Assembly: GCF_026616205.1 (NCBI RefSeq)
Contig: NZ_JANHGR010000001.1
Location: 1,736,001-1,800,000, forward strand
Origin: Halolamina litorea
Lineage (GTDB): Archaea; Halobacteriota; Halobacteria; Halobacteriales; Haloferacaceae
DNA length: 64,000 bases
Direction: 5' to 3'
In this document: one piece after another, positions 31,544-40,318 of the stretch
Layout: each line of letters starts with the position of its first letter
Numbering within the stretch: position 1 is the first letter of the stretch
Translations under genes and position numbers: made by a program
The notes under the pieces: generated by a model
Told to the model about the DNA's origin: nothing
The model's database searches: none
Seen by the model: only the letters and a program-made list of their open reading frames with translations

Positions 31544-31625
31544 GATCGGTGGGAGGCCCGCCGGCCTCTTACCGGTATCGTCAACGGAGCGAAGCTTCAT
31601 GTTCTGAGAAACCGTACCAATATCG

Positions 31626-31868
31626 ATGGCTAATCCACTCGAACAACTCCGTGAGTTCGGCACTCGATCGTTGGTACTGCATACGCTGATGGCGCTCACG
31701 CTCCTCGCGGCGGTGGGGTCTGCGTTCCTCCTCACCGGGGAGTTACGACTCGTATCGTTCGTCGCGTTCCTGAACTTCACCGCCGGTCTCTGGATCTCTC
31801 ACTCGGTCCACTCGCTGGGGAACACGTTCCGCGGCGACGAGTACGAAGGGATCACGGGTGAGCTATGA
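31626..31868 (+). CDS. Two-helix membrane protein, N-terminal half of a split pair
   Basis: An 80-residue protein with two hydrophobic segments (LHTLMALTLLAAVGSAFLL and RLVSFVAFLNFTAGLWI). It aligns with residues 1 to about 75 of the 180-residue protein encoded at 32351-32893, sharing LREFGTRS/LREYGTRS and VSFVAF-NFTAGLWI. Its stop overlaps the next start (ATGA, 31865-31868). A TATA-like box near 31597 lies about 28 bases upstream. Function unknown. Confidence 0.75.
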   Translation: MANPLEQLREFGTRSLVLHTLMALTLLAAVGSAFLLTGELRLVSFVAFLNFTAGLWISHSVHSLGNTFRGDEYEGITGEL

Positions 31869-32176
31869 GCCGGCACGGTGACCCTCCGGGACTGTTCGAC
31901 GAGATCGCGTGGGAGCGGTTCCTCCGGATCGTCGTCGTCATCGCGTTCGCGACCACCACGTTCGCGTTCACCGCCGCGGAGGTGCTGCCGCCGAGTCTCT
32001 CGACGATCGCTATCGGGGCGATCGGCTCGGTGGCGCTGGTCACCGCCATCATCGGCTTCCTCATCGGCGCCGCGTCGACGCTCGACCACGCCGAGGCCCG
32101 GGCGAGTGCGGCCTCGACGCCGACGACGGAACCGCCCGAGGAACAGGACGGCGACAGCGCCTCCGAGAGCACCTGA
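31865..32176 (+). CDS. Two-helix membrane protein, C-terminal half of a split pair
   Basis: A 103-residue protein with two hydrophobic segments (FLRIVVVIAFATTTFAFTAA, IGAIGSVALVTAIIGFLIGA) and an acidic C-tail. It aligns with the second half of the fused paralog (SWERFVRIV versus AWERFLRIV, FTASEVLPP versus FTAAEVLPP). Translation is probably coupled to the preceding half through the four-base overlap. The two halves likely assemble into the equivalent of the fused four-helix protein. Confidence 0.75.
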   Translation: MSRHGDPPGLFDEIAWERFLRIVVVIAFATTTFAFTAAEVLPPSLSTIAIGAIGSVALVTAIIGFLIGAASTLDHAEARASAASTPTTEPPEEQDGDSASEST

Positions 32177-32350
32177 TTCCGTTCGGCCCCACGCAGGTCG
32201 GCTGACCGAATAGGCGGCGCCGCCGTCGAACGGCCGCCGAGGGTTCGGGGCCACACTGTGGCCGATACGCGGGCCGCGATGGTTCGCTTCTGTGACCAGA
32301 TACTGTTCCCGCTCGAACAGTTCATGCCGCCGGCCACGCTATGTGGTAGC

Positions 32351-32893
32351 ATGTATCGCCCACTTGCGCGGCTCCGGGAGTACGGAACGCGGTCGCGTGC
32401 GGTGTACGTGCTGATGCTCGCATCGTTCCTCGCAGCGCTGGTCTCGGCGTTCCTGCTCCCCGGACAGTTGGGGGTGGTGTCGTTCGTCGCGTTCGTCAAC
32501 TTCACCGCCGGTCTCTGGATCGCCCAGTCGGTCCACACGCTCGGACACACCTTCGAGAGCGAGTCCGCGGAGACGGTCGCGGAGCTACCCATCGAGCAGA
32601 TACCGAGCCTCTTCGAGGAGATATCGTGGGAGCGCTTCGTCCGGATCGTCGCCGTGACGGGGTTCGCGGCGGCGGTGTTCATCTTCACCGCGAGCGAGGT
32701 CCTCCCGCCGGAGATTTCGGTGGTCGCGACGGGCGCAATCGGCTCCATCGCGCTGCTCGCGGCGATGCTCGGCTTCCTCATCGCCGCGGCGTCGACGCTC
32801 AACCACGAGGGGCGGCCGGCGGCGGGAACGACCACCGTCGACCGCGAACCGCCCCCCGACGAGGAGGGGCGGCCGGCCGGGGAGAACCGCTGA
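32351..32893 (+). CDS. Four-helix membrane protein, fused paralog of the split pair
   Basis: A 180-residue protein equal to the two preceding small proteins joined by a linker (SESAETVAELPIEQIPSLFE). Four hydrophobic helices are seen. ATG 32351 is chosen because alignment with the split copy begins there and a TATA-like box (GTTCATG, 32320-32326) is 27 bases upstream. No function recognised; the acidic, Pro-rich C-tail probably faces the cytoplasm. Confidence 0.78.
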   Translation: MYRPLARLREYGTRSRAVYVLMLASFLAALVSAFLLPGQLGVVSFVAFVNFTAGLWIAQSVHTLGHTFESESAETVAELPIEQIPSLFEEISWERFVRIVAVTGFAAAVFIFTASEVLPPEISVVATGAIGSIALLAAMLGFLIAAASTLNHEGRPAAGTTTVDREPPPDEEGRPAGENR

Positions 32894-32899
32894 GGCGGG

Positions 32900-34753
32900 C
32901 TACTCCGCGGGCGCCGTCGTCGCCTCGGGCAGGCGACGCTGCAGGAAGTCATCGAGCGTGCGGAGCATCCGGATCTTCTGGTCGATGTCCGAGGAGGCGT
33001 GGCCCTCCTCGCCGAGTTCGACGTACTCGTAGTCGCCGTCCTCGCCCTGCTCGTAGCCCGCGTCGTCGAGCGCGTCCCGGAAGATACGGGCTTGCGAGAC
33101 GGGCACGCGGCGGTCGTTGACACCGTGGACCATCAGCAGCGGCGCCGCGAGGTTCTCGACGTGGGTGACCGGCGAGCGCTCGCGGTAGAGTTCGGGGTTC
33201 TCCTCGGGCGTGCCGAGGTACTTCTCCATCAGTTCGGTCCGGAAGTGGGGCATCGTGTTCGCGTGCATGTCCTCGAGGTCGGTGACGCCGATCCACGCGA
33301 TCCCCGCGGCGTAGAGTTCGGGGTGGTCGACCATCTGCCAGTACGCCGAGTAGCCGCCGTAGGAGCCGCCGAAGACGACGACACGGTCCTCGTCGACCCA
33401 GTCCTCGGCGGTCACCTGCCGGACCGCCTCGGCGATGTCCTCCTGCTCGCCGCCGCCCCAGTCGTCGTAGAGGCGCTCGACGAACTCACGGCCCCGGCCG
33501 GTGGAGCCGCGGTAGTTCACCTGCAGCACCGAGTAGCCCCGGGAGAGTAGGAACTGGGTGTACATGCCGAAGCTCCGGTAGTCGGCGGCGCGCGGGCCGC
33601 CGTGGGGGTTGACCACCAGCGGCGACGGGCGCTCGCCGGAGTCGTACAGCAGCGCGCCGATCTCGAGGCCGTCGTGGCTCTCGAAAGTGAAGTAGTCGGC
33701 GTCGACGAACCCCTCGGGGTCGAGGTCGCCGTACTCCGCCGCCAGCAGCGTCTCGGTCTCGCCGCTCGCCATGTCGTGTGCCAGCAGGTCGGGTCGGCTG
33801 TCGGGGGTGGTGTGGCTGACGAGGACGCGGTCGCCGTCGAGCATCGGCGAGCCGGCGCCGGAGAAGGCGGCGACGCCCTCGGGCACGTCGAGTTCGCGAC
33901 CTTCGCCCGTCTCGATGTCGTACACCAGCGGGACGACGGCGGCGTCGCGGGTCCGCAGCGCGAGGAAGCGCTCGCCGTCGGGGGTGAAGGCGACGGGGCT
34001 CTCCTCGACGGTCAGGTCGCCGAACCACTCGACCTCGTCCGTCCCGAGGTCGTAGACGCCGGCCCGCGAGAAGTTCTCGGTGTTGTCCGAGACCAGCAGT
34101 CGGTCGCCGTCGGGGCTCCAGTCGGCGAAGCTCGCTTCGGCGCCGTCCTCGCCGATGTTGAGGTTCCGGGGGTTCGAGCCGTCGACGTCGGCGACGTACA
34201 CGTCCTGGTTGTTGTAGTCGTCGGACTCGTTGGTCGTGAAGGCCACGCGGTCGACGCCGGGGGAGAAGCCGCCGCCGCCCGCGGCGCGCTCGTAGTCGGT
34301 CAGCTTCGTCGCCTCGCCGCTCGGGATATCGAAGCTGAAGAGGTTCATCTGGCCGTCCCGGTTCGAGCCGAGCAGCAGCGTCTCGCCGTCGTCGGCCACG
34401 TCGGCGAGGACAGTCTGACCGTCGAGGGCGGTCAACTGTTCGACCTCGCCCTCCTCGGTGCCGCGGACGCCGATGCGGTAGATGTCGTTCTGCTCGTTGC
34501 CGCCCTCGTCGTCGTGGAAGTAGACAGCGTCGCCGTCGTCGCTCCACTTCAGGTGCCAGCGGGCGTTGCGGGGCACCTCGCCGTCGCTGATCTGCCGGCG
34601 GTCGCCGGTCTCAACGTCGAGAACGTGGAGTTCGTTGCGCCCCGTCACGTCGTAGTAGAGGGCGACGCGGTCGCCCTCGGGTGAGGCGACGGCGTGCTGG
34701 AAGCTGGGAAGGCTCGCGAGCCGTTCGAGGAAGTCAGGGTCCGTGTCTGCCAT
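32900..34753 (-). CDS. S9-family serine peptidase (acylaminoacyl-peptidase-like)
   Basis: A 617-residue enzyme. Residues 1-360 form a propeller (for example FADWSPDGDRLLVS, ARWHLKWSDDGDAVYF) and 370-617 the catalytic alpha/beta hydrolase domain: VVNPHGGPRAADYRS forms the oxyanion region, VFGGSYGGYSAYW holds the nucleophile, HGVNDRRVP the Asp and EEGHASSD the His. It cleaves oligopeptides in the cytoplasm. It is only distantly related to the S9 protein at 19175. A TTTTAGG box near 34781 gives a leaderless start at ATG 34753. Confidence 0.93.
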   Translation of the reverse strand: MADTDPDFLERLASLPSFQHAVASPEGDRVALYYDVTGRNELHVLDVETGDRRQISDGEVPRNARWHLKWSDDGDAVYFHDDEGGNEQNDIYRIGVRGTEEGEVEQLTALDGQTVLADVADDGETLLLGSNRDGQMNLFSFDIPSGEATKLTDYERAAGGGGFSPGVDRVAFTTNESDDYNNQDVYVADVDGSNPRNLNIGEDGAEASFADWSPDGDRLLVSDNTENFSRAGVYDLGTDEVEWFGDLTVEESPVAFTPDGERFLALRTRDAAVVPLVYDIETGEGRELDVPEGVAAFSGAGSPMLDGDRVLVSHTTPDSRPDLLAHDMASGETETLLAAEYGDLDPEGFVDADYFTFESHDGLEIGALLYDSGERPSPLVVNPHGGPRAADYRSFGMYTQFLLSRGYSVLQVNYRGSTGRGREFVERLYDDWGGGEQEDIAEAVRQVTAEDWVDEDRVVVFGGSYGGYSAYWQMVDHPELYAAGIAWIGVTDLEDMHANTMPHFRTELMEKYLGTPEENPELYRERSPVTHVENLAAPLLMVHGVNDRRVPVSQARIFRDALDDAGYEQGEDGDYEYVELGEEGHASSDIDQKIRMLRTLDDFLQRRLPEATTAPAE

Positions 34754-34823
34754 CGGTTCCCCCTCACACGCCCCGGCCTAAAACGTTCCCAGAACGACGC
34801 TTCTGTTACCCGGGGGACCGCCG

Positions 34824-37196
34824 TCAGCGGTGGGTCTCCCAGAAGCGCTCGACGCCGAAGCCGAGCATGTCCGGCGAGACGGGCTGGAACTCCTCGCGCT
34901 CGTAGTCGGGAAGGTACTCCCGGACCGAGTTCCAGGACTCCCGGGCGTACCGGGCGTCGACGAACGCACGGATCCCGACCTCCTCGGGGCCGCGGATGAC
35001 CCGGCCGATGGCCTGTCGGGCTTTGCGCACGGCCGGAACGGTCAGGGCAGTCTCGAACCCATCGCCGAACTCGCGGTCGTAGGCCACCCGAACCGCCCGA
35101 GTTCGGGGGGAGGCGGTGTTGATGATCGGGACGCCACAGACCACCGCCGCCGAGAGCCGGTCGCCCTCGTAGTCGACCCCCTCCGTGAGCGTGCCGCGGA
35201 TGCTCGTCACCAGCACCTTCTCCGCCCCGCGGAAGAACTCCGCTTTGAGTTCCTCCGTCACCTCGTCGGAGGAGGAACTGTCGAGCAACACCGGCTTCTC
35301 CAGTCTGTCTTCCAGTTCGCCAGCCAGCCACTCCGCCTCGCCGTAACTCGGCATGCCGACGAGGACGTTCCCCGGCGAGCGCGCGATGGTCGCGGCGGCG
35401 TTGACGTGCATCCGGCGGCAGTCGTTCTCCTCGCCCGGCGCGCCGCGGTTGCCGTAGGTGAACTTCGGCACGTCGACGGCGAAGGAGGCGCGGTTCTCCG
35501 CGGGAAAGCCCAGCCCGTAGCTTCGGGTCGTCACCGGCCGCCCCTGCTCTTGGAGGTGGTTCAGTCCCGTCACCTCCCGGAACACGTCGAGCGGTTCGAG
35601 CGTCGCCGACATCAGGACGCCGCCGCCGAACTCCGCGAGTCGGTCGCCGATGGCCTCGCTCGGCACGCAGTTGTGCAGCGAGAGCCGCGCGTTGTACGCC
35701 CGGCGCCACGAGTCGGGGCGCTCGGTCTCGTCCCACGTCCGATCCAACTCGATCTCCCGGAAGAACGACTCGTGGTCCTCGCGGTACCACGCGTTCAACA
35801 CCCGGCCCACGGGCGTCACCGCGCGCGAGGCGTCCTCGTCTTCGACCTCGTTCAGGATCCGGGCGACGACGGCACCGACGACCTCCGCACGCGACCAGAC
35901 CCCCTCGCCGAAGCCCTCGCGCTCGGCCCACTCGGTGATCTCGTCGGGTTGGGGCGTCTCTGGGTCCCGCAGCGGGAGTTCGTAGTCGTCCAGTTCGGTC
36001 AGTTCCGCCCGCCAGCCCGGCCGCTCGCCGTCGAGGTGGCTCTTCACCCGACGGTCCAGTTCCTCCCGCAGCGCTTCGCAGAAATTCCGCAAATTCCGGA
36101 GTTCGTCCAGTTTCACGTCGGCCTCCTGCAGTTCCCCGCGGACCAGTTCGGCGTCATCGTTCCCGGTGGACGGCGTCGAATCATCGTCGAACTCCACGGC
36201 CTGCAGAATCCGGGTCAGTTCCGACACCGCGTCCCGCAGCGTCCGGTCGCCAACGCCGTCGCTGACGAGGTCCCGCACGCGCGGTTCGAGCATGTGGGCC
36301 TCGTCACAGACCACGAACGTCGAGTCGTCGACGAGCGCGCCGGTGAACTGCCCCGAGGTCGTCGGATCGAACGCGTGGTAGTAGTTGCCGATGACGACTT
36401 CGACGTGGCCCAGTACGGCGCCCATGATCGAGTGCGGGCAGGTGCCGTGGCCCGCCGCGAGCCCGACCAGTTCCTCCGTATCGATCAGTCCCTTGTCGGT
36501 GAAGTCGAAGGGGACCGCCTCCGCCGGATCACCGTCCTCGGGGAGGTCCGCGAGGTACTGCGCGTAGAACGGACAGTACTCGGTGCTCCCGCTGCCGGTG
36601 CCGTACGCCTCGGTGTCGGGGCGGTACGGCGTCGGTTCCCCCGCCGTTTCGAGGTAGTCCGCGCCGTCGCGTCCGGAGTCGGCGATGCCGACCTGCTGAC
36701 TCCGGGCTTGACTCGCCAGCGCCTCGGCCGTCGTCGGCCCGCCGTCGCCGGCGAGGTTCCGAGTGCGCTCGCGCAGCCCCTCACAGCGGTCGTAGACGTT
36801 CCGGTCGTCGACGCCGCCGCGGTTCTCCCGGGCGTAGGGACACACGTCGGCCTTCCCGACCAGCGTGAGCCCCGAGACGGGGTCGTACTCCTCCGGGAGG
36901 TTCTCGTTGATCGTCCGGAGGTCGCCCTCGAACTGGCGTAGCTGCTGTTTGACGCTGGTCAGGACGAGCACGCGCTCGAAGTCGGAATCGGGGTCGCGCA
37001 CGCGGTCCAACCCGGCCGAGAGCGCGAGCATCGTCTTCCCGGTCCCGCAGGCCCCTTCGAGCGCGAGGAAGCCGTCGTCTTCTGCGGCGTCGACGGCCGC
37101 CTCGATCCCGTCGCGTTGCTCGGGGTAGGGCTCGGGGTGGCCGAACAGGTCGCGCCAACTCACTACCGGAGGCTGGGGAGCGGCCAGTTTAGGCAT
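34824..37196 (-). CDS. XPD/DinG-type Fe-S DNA helicase
   Basis: A 790-residue superfamily 2 helicase. Seen: Walker A GACGTGKT at residues 48-55, DEAH box VCDEAHMLEPRVRDLVSD, late motif QAIGRVIRGPEEVG, and between motifs I and II four cysteines spaced like an Fe-S cluster domain (DVCPYA, DRCEGL, EYCPFY, GTCPHS). It unwinds DNA in repair or replication restart. The start is ATG 37196; the much longer frame upstream runs antisense to the neighbouring membrane protein gene and is not used. It is close to Rad3/XPD and DinG; which one cannot be decided by eye. Confidence 0.92.
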   Translation of the reverse strand: MPKLAAPQPPVVSWRDLFGHPEPYPEQRDGIEAAVDAAEDDGFLALEGACGTGKTMLALSAGLDRVRDPDSDFERVLVLTSVKQQLRQFEGDLRTINENLPEEYDPVSGLTLVGKADVCPYARENRGGVDDRNVYDRCEGLRERTRNLAGDGGPTTAEALASQARSQQVGIADSGRDGADYLETAGEPTPYRPDTEAYGTGSGSTEYCPFYAQYLADLPEDGDPAEAVPFDFTDKGLIDTEELVGLAAGHGTCPHSIMGAVLGHVEVVIGNYYHAFDPTTSGQFTGALVDDSTFVVCDEAHMLEPRVRDLVSDGVGDRTLRDAVSELTRILQAVEFDDDSTPSTGNDDAELVRGELQEADVKLDELRNLRNFCEALREELDRRVKSHLDGERPGWRAELTELDDYELPLRDPETPQPDEITEWAEREGFGEGVWSRAEVVGAVVARILNEVEDEDASRAVTPVGRVLNAWYREDHESFFREIELDRTWDETERPDSWRRAYNARLSLHNCVPSEAIGDRLAEFGGGVLMSATLEPLDVFREVTGLNHLQEQGRPVTTRSYGLGFPAENRASFAVDVPKFTYGNRGAPGEENDCRRMHVNAAATIARSPGNVLVGMPSYGEAEWLAGELEDRLEKPVLLDSSSSDEVTEELKAEFFRGAEKVLVTSIRGTLTEGVDYEGDRLSAAVVCGVPIINTASPRTRAVRVAYDREFGDGFETALTVPAVRKARQAIGRVIRGPEEVGIRAFVDARYARESWNSVREYLPDYEREEFQPVSPDMLGFGVERFWETHR

Positions 37197-37277
37197 GTCG
37201 GACGTGGCCGCGCTCTCCGGGATGAACGTTCGCCCGCGGGCCAAACGCTTACCCCGTCCCCCGCCCCCCACTGGTCC

Positions 37278-37349
37278 ATGTACCGTCGCATCGCCGCCGG
37301 AGCCGAGGGGCACCCCGGGCCGAACCACCGTCGGCGTCGAGGGAGGTAA
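37278..37349 (+). CDS. Putative leaderless 23-codon leader ORF
   Basis: ATG 37278 lies 28 bases after a TATA-like box (GCTTACC, 37247-37253). The 23-residue frame is basic (ends HRRRRGR) and its last codons form the Shine-Dalgarno sequence GGGAGGT of the next gene, whose GTG begins three bases after its stop. Translation of the short ORF could therefore expose or deliver ribosomes to the next start. Confidence 0.42.
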   Translation: MYRRIAAGAEGHPGPNHRRRRGR

Positions 37350-37352
37350 GCA

Positions 37353-37937
37353 GTGTCCGTAGACGAGTCGGAGGACTCGAACGGCGAGGATTCGGAGGTC
37401 GACGAACTGCTGGACGAGCTCGAAGCGCTCGAACTCGCGGTCGCCGACGAGGACTACGAGACCCAGTCCCGCGTGCGCGAGAGCATCCGCATGGCCAGAC
37501 GCATCGAGGAGACGCCGCCGGTCTTCGGGCGGGTGATCAAGGGGTTCGACCGTCACGACGCCGCCGAGGCGTTGGTCGGCAGCGTCGTGTTCGGCATCCC
37601 GATGGTGATCGAAGGCGGCACGCTGGAGGTCGGCGCGTACCTCGCCACCCACCCCGCCTACTTCCTCGGGACGCTCCTCTTCGGCGTCGCCATCGTCGTC
37701 GGCCTCCTCTACGTGGCCGAGATTCAGGACGTTCGGATCGTCGACCCGCTGTTCGGCGTGATCCCCCGCCGGCCGACCGGTCTTCTCGCCATCGCGGCGG
37801 CCACCGCGGTGGCGATGATGACTGCCTGGGGGCGCGTCGACTGGGGCGAGCCGTGGGTCGCAGCCTGCCAGACGGGGGTCTGTTTCGTCGGGATGGCGAT
37901 CGGCGGCGCGCTCGGGGACATCCTCCCCGGAAGCTGA
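37353..37937 (+). CDS. DUF2391-like integral membrane protein
   Basis: A 194-residue protein: an acidic coiled N-terminus (residues 1-55), the conserved segment VFGRVIKGFDRHDAAEALVG, then about four hydrophobic helices (AYFLGTLLFGVAIVVGLLYV, GLLAIAAATAVAMMTAWG, TGVCFVGMAIGGALGDI). This matches the DUF2391 putative membrane protein family of archaea. A GGAGG ribosome site nine bases before GTG 37353 decides the start. Function unknown. Confidence 0.82.
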   Translation: MSVDESEDSNGEDSEVDELLDELEALELAVADEDYETQSRVRESIRMARRIEETPPVFGRVIKGFDRHDAAEALVGSVVFGIPMVIEGGTLEVGAYLATHPAYFLGTLLFGVAIVVGLLYVAEIQDVRIVDPLFGVIPRRPTGLLAIAAATAVAMMTAWGRVDWGEPWVAACQTGVCFVGMAIGGALGDILPGS

Positions 37938-38050
37938 GGTGCGACGACACGGGAGTCCCGGTTCGGCGCTATCGACGCCCCCGGCGGACCTGTCGTTCGA
38001 GGCACGCGAACGGCCACGAAGTTTATGCCCGTCTCCGGAGAACTCAGCCC

Positions 38051-38665
38051 ATGAAGCTAACACGCCGAGCGGTAGGCGCGTTGACGGTCGCGGGGGTCGC
38101 GGGGCTGGCCGGCTGTAGCGGTACCACCAGTTTCAGCGCCGAGTTCGCCGAGACCGACCCGGGTGACACGGGCTACGAACAGACTGGCCAGCGGGAGCCG
38201 ACGATGACCCGAACCGTCGCGGGCCAGGAGGTCAACATCACCAACACGGTGACGGAGTACCGCAAGGAGATGGAGCTCTCCTTCTTCGGGGGGAGCTCCG
38301 ACATCGGCGTGTTCGCCGCGTTCACCTCCCCGCAGGTGGAGGTAGCCGGACAGTCGCTCAACCCCATCTCGAACATCAGCAACCGGGAGCTGATCGAACG
38401 GTTCCAGCAGCGCTTCGACAGCATGAGCAACGTCGAACGGGAGTCCGAGGAGGAAGTGGAGAGCCTCGGGTCCGCCCGGACGGTGACGAAGTTCTCGGCC
38501 ATCGTGAGCGTCGAGGGCAACGAGGTCCCGGTGTTCGTCCTGCTGGCGAACTTCAACCACGAGGGTGACGCGGTGGTCCCGATGGGCATCTTCCCGCAGG
38601 AACGCGAGGACGAGGAGGGGCCCAACGTCCGTCAGTTGATGGCGAACCTGACCCACCCGGCCTGA
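38051..38665 (+). CDS. DUF6517-like haloarchaeal lipoprotein
   Basis: A 204-residue exported lipoprotein. The N-terminus (MKLTRRAVGALTVAGVAGLAGC) carries a Tat-type twin Arg and a lipobox ending at Cys22. The mature protein contains ANVRQLMANL-type ends, VTEYRKEMELSFFGG, and VTKFSAIVSVEGNEVPVFVL, as in proteins annotated DUF6517. Role unknown; it is anchored at the outer face of the membrane. GTTTATG (38021-38027) lies 27 bases upstream, so it is leaderless. Confidence 0.8.
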   Translation: MKLTRRAVGALTVAGVAGLAGCSGTTSFSAEFAETDPGDTGYEQTGQREPTMTRTVAGQEVNITNTVTEYRKEMELSFFGGSSDIGVFAAFTSPQVEVAGQSLNPISNISNRELIERFQQRFDSMSNVERESEEEVESLGSARTVTKFSAIVSVEGNEVPVFVLLANFNHEGDAVVPMGIFPQEREDEEGPNVRQLMANLTHPA

Positions 38666-38722
38666 GGCGTCGCCGCCGAACCCGCGATAAAGTTTATCCG
38701 CTATCGGGTCCCACACAGTGGC

Positions 38723-38902
38723 ATGGTCGAAGCGTTCGTCCGTCTACTGTGCCCGGAGTGTGCCAAGGAGTGGGAATCGAACCCGACCGACCTTCCCGCG
38801 ACCGACGAGAACCTCAGTTGTCCGGACTGTCACGCGACCCGCCGCCTCGCACAGTTCATGCGGACCGACCGCGACCTCGAAGTCGTTCAGCAGTTCCAGT
38901 AG
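38723..38902 (+). CDS. Tiny zinc-ribbon protein (CPEC/CPDC)
   Basis: A 59-residue protein that carries two knuckles: LLCPECAKEW and LSCPDCHATRR, spacing about 23 residues apart, enough to bind one zinc. Haloarchaea have many such micro-proteins (this one resembles DUF7836), usually with regulatory or protein-interaction roles. A TATA-like element (GTTTATCC, about 38691-38698) lies about 28 bases before ATG 38723, and a T5 tract (38917-38921) follows the stop, so this is a complete small transcription unit. Confidence 0.8.
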   Translation: MVEAFVRLLCPECAKEWESNPTDLPATDENLSCPDCHATRRLAQFMRTDRDLEVVQQFQ

Positions 38903-38924
38903 CGTCCACTCGTCCGTTTTTCGG
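38903..38924. terminator. T-tract between the zinc-ribbon gene and purD
   Basis: CGTTTTTCGG at 38915-38924 follows the zinc-ribbon stop in a 27-base gap between convergent genes. It probably terminates the plus-strand transcript. Confidence 0.4.
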
Positions 38925-38929
38925 CCGAC

Positions 38930-40234
38930 TCAGTCCCGGAGCGACGCCATATGCGCGACCCGTGACTGCACCAGTTCCTCGGTCCCCACGTCCTCGCGCA
39001 CCCGGAGACCGTCCCCGGCAGCGTCGAGCGCGTCGGCCGCGATTGCCTCCGCGGTCGGAATGTCCGCGGCGACGCCCACGACGGCGAACGAGCGCGATGT
39101 CGTCGTGAACAGGCCGTCCTCGCGGGCGTCGACGGAGGCGTAGAACAGCAGGGCGTCGCCCCCGCCCGCCTCGGCGGCGGCCGCCACCGTCGACTCGTCG
39201 ACCTCGATCTCGGCGCCGGACTCGGGGTCGGTCGGGTAGCCAGCGGGCACCGCGTACTTACACACCGTCGCGCGGTTCTCGAACGTCGGTTCGGGGAGCG
39301 TGTCGCCGTCCCGGGCCGCCGTCACCACGTCGAGCAGCGGCGTCTCCATCACCGGGAGGACGTTCATCGCCTCGGGGTCGCCGAAACGGGCGTTGAACTC
39401 CACGACCTTCGGCCCCTCTGCGGTCAGCATGAACTGGCCGTAGAGCACGCCCGTGTAGGCAGGGAGCGCCTCGACGGTCGCGTCGAGCACGTCGACGGCG
39501 GCGAGGTAGTCGGCCTCGGTCATGAACGGCAGCGTCGGTCCGGCGTCGCTATAGCTCCCCATCCCGCCGGTGTTGGGCCCCTCGTCGCCCTCGTAGGCGC
39601 GCTTGTGGTCCTGCACGGCCGGGGTCGGGCGGACGACGCCGTCGGCGACGAACGCCTGTACCGTGAACTCCTCGCCGACCAGTCGCTCCTCGATCACCCA
39701 CTCGTCGTGGCCGCTCTCCCGGACGTACGCCGCGGCTTCCGCGTGACTCACCTGATCGCCGGTGACCCGGACACCCTTCCCGCCGGTCAGGCCCGCGGGT
39801 TTGACCGCCACGTCGTCGTCGATCGACTCGACGTAGTCAGCGGCCGCGTCGGCGGCGTCGAACGTCTCGAAGCCGGGCGTTCCGGGGATGTCGTTCTCGG
39901 CCATGAACTCCCGCTGGTAGGCCTTGTCCGTCTCGATCCGGGCAGCCTCGGCGGTCGGGCCGAACGTGAACACGCCGGCGTCGTCGAGGGCGTCGGCGAC
40001 GCCAGCCGCGAGCGCCGATTCGGGGCCGACGACGGCCGCGTCGGCGCCGATCTCCTCGGCGTAGTCGACGACCGCGTCGGTGTCGGTGCCGTCGGCGATC
40101 TCCATCCCGGCCGCGAGCGCGTCGATCCCGGGGTTACGGTTGCTCGAAAGGGCGTACACCTCGGCGTCGTCCGCCAGCGCGCGGACGATCGCGTGTTCCC
40201 GGCCGCCGCCGCCGATCACCAGAACGGTCTCCAT
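38930..40234 (-). CDS. purD: Phosphoribosylamine-glycine ligase (GAR synthetase)
   Basis: A 434-residue ATP-grasp enzyme that joins glycine to phosphoribosylamine in purine biosynthesis. Seen: N-terminal nucleotide-binding fold ETVLVIGGGGREHAIVRALA, the PESALAAG loop, central KPAGLTGGKGVRV, EEFTVQAFVADG, the substrate loop NTGGMGSYSD and metal site VEFNARFGDPE. Length is as expected. GTTTACA (near 40263) lies about 29 bases upstream. It is monocistronic here, with no other pur genes adjacent. Confidence 0.97.
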   Translation of the reverse strand: METVLVIGGGGREHAIVRALADDAEVYALSSNRNPGIDALAAGMEIADGTDTDAVVDYAEEIGADAAVVGPESALAAGVADALDDAGVFTFGPTAEAARIETDKAYQREFMAENDIPGTPGFETFDAADAAADYVESIDDDVAVKPAGLTGGKGVRVTGDQVSHAEAAAYVRESGHDEWVIEERLVGEEFTVQAFVADGVVRPTPAVQDHKRAYEGDEGPNTGGMGSYSDAGPTLPFMTEADYLAAVDVLDATVEALPAYTGVLYGQFMLTAEGPKVVEFNARFGDPEAMNVLPVMETPLLDVVTAARDGDTLPEPTFENRATVCKYAVPAGYPTDPESGAEIEVDESTVAAAAEAGGGDALLFYASVDAREDGLFTTTSRSFAVVGVAADIPTAEAIAADALDAAGDGLRVREDVGTEELVQSRVAHMASLRD

Positions 40235-40318
40235 GCTCGGTGGGTATGAGCACGGGAGTGTAAACGTTGTCTTCCGAAAGAGCCGAACGATACACGAACG
40301 CGGATACTCCGGTCGCCC

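Noticed and set aside
35000-36941. Long plus-strand open frame opposite the helicase
   Set aside because: Antisense shadow of a confirmed gene with no recognisable domain.
37197-38063. N-terminal extension of the helicase frame
   Set aside because: It runs antisense to the DUF2391-like gene and lacks any helicase feature; ATG 37196 begins just before the known domain.
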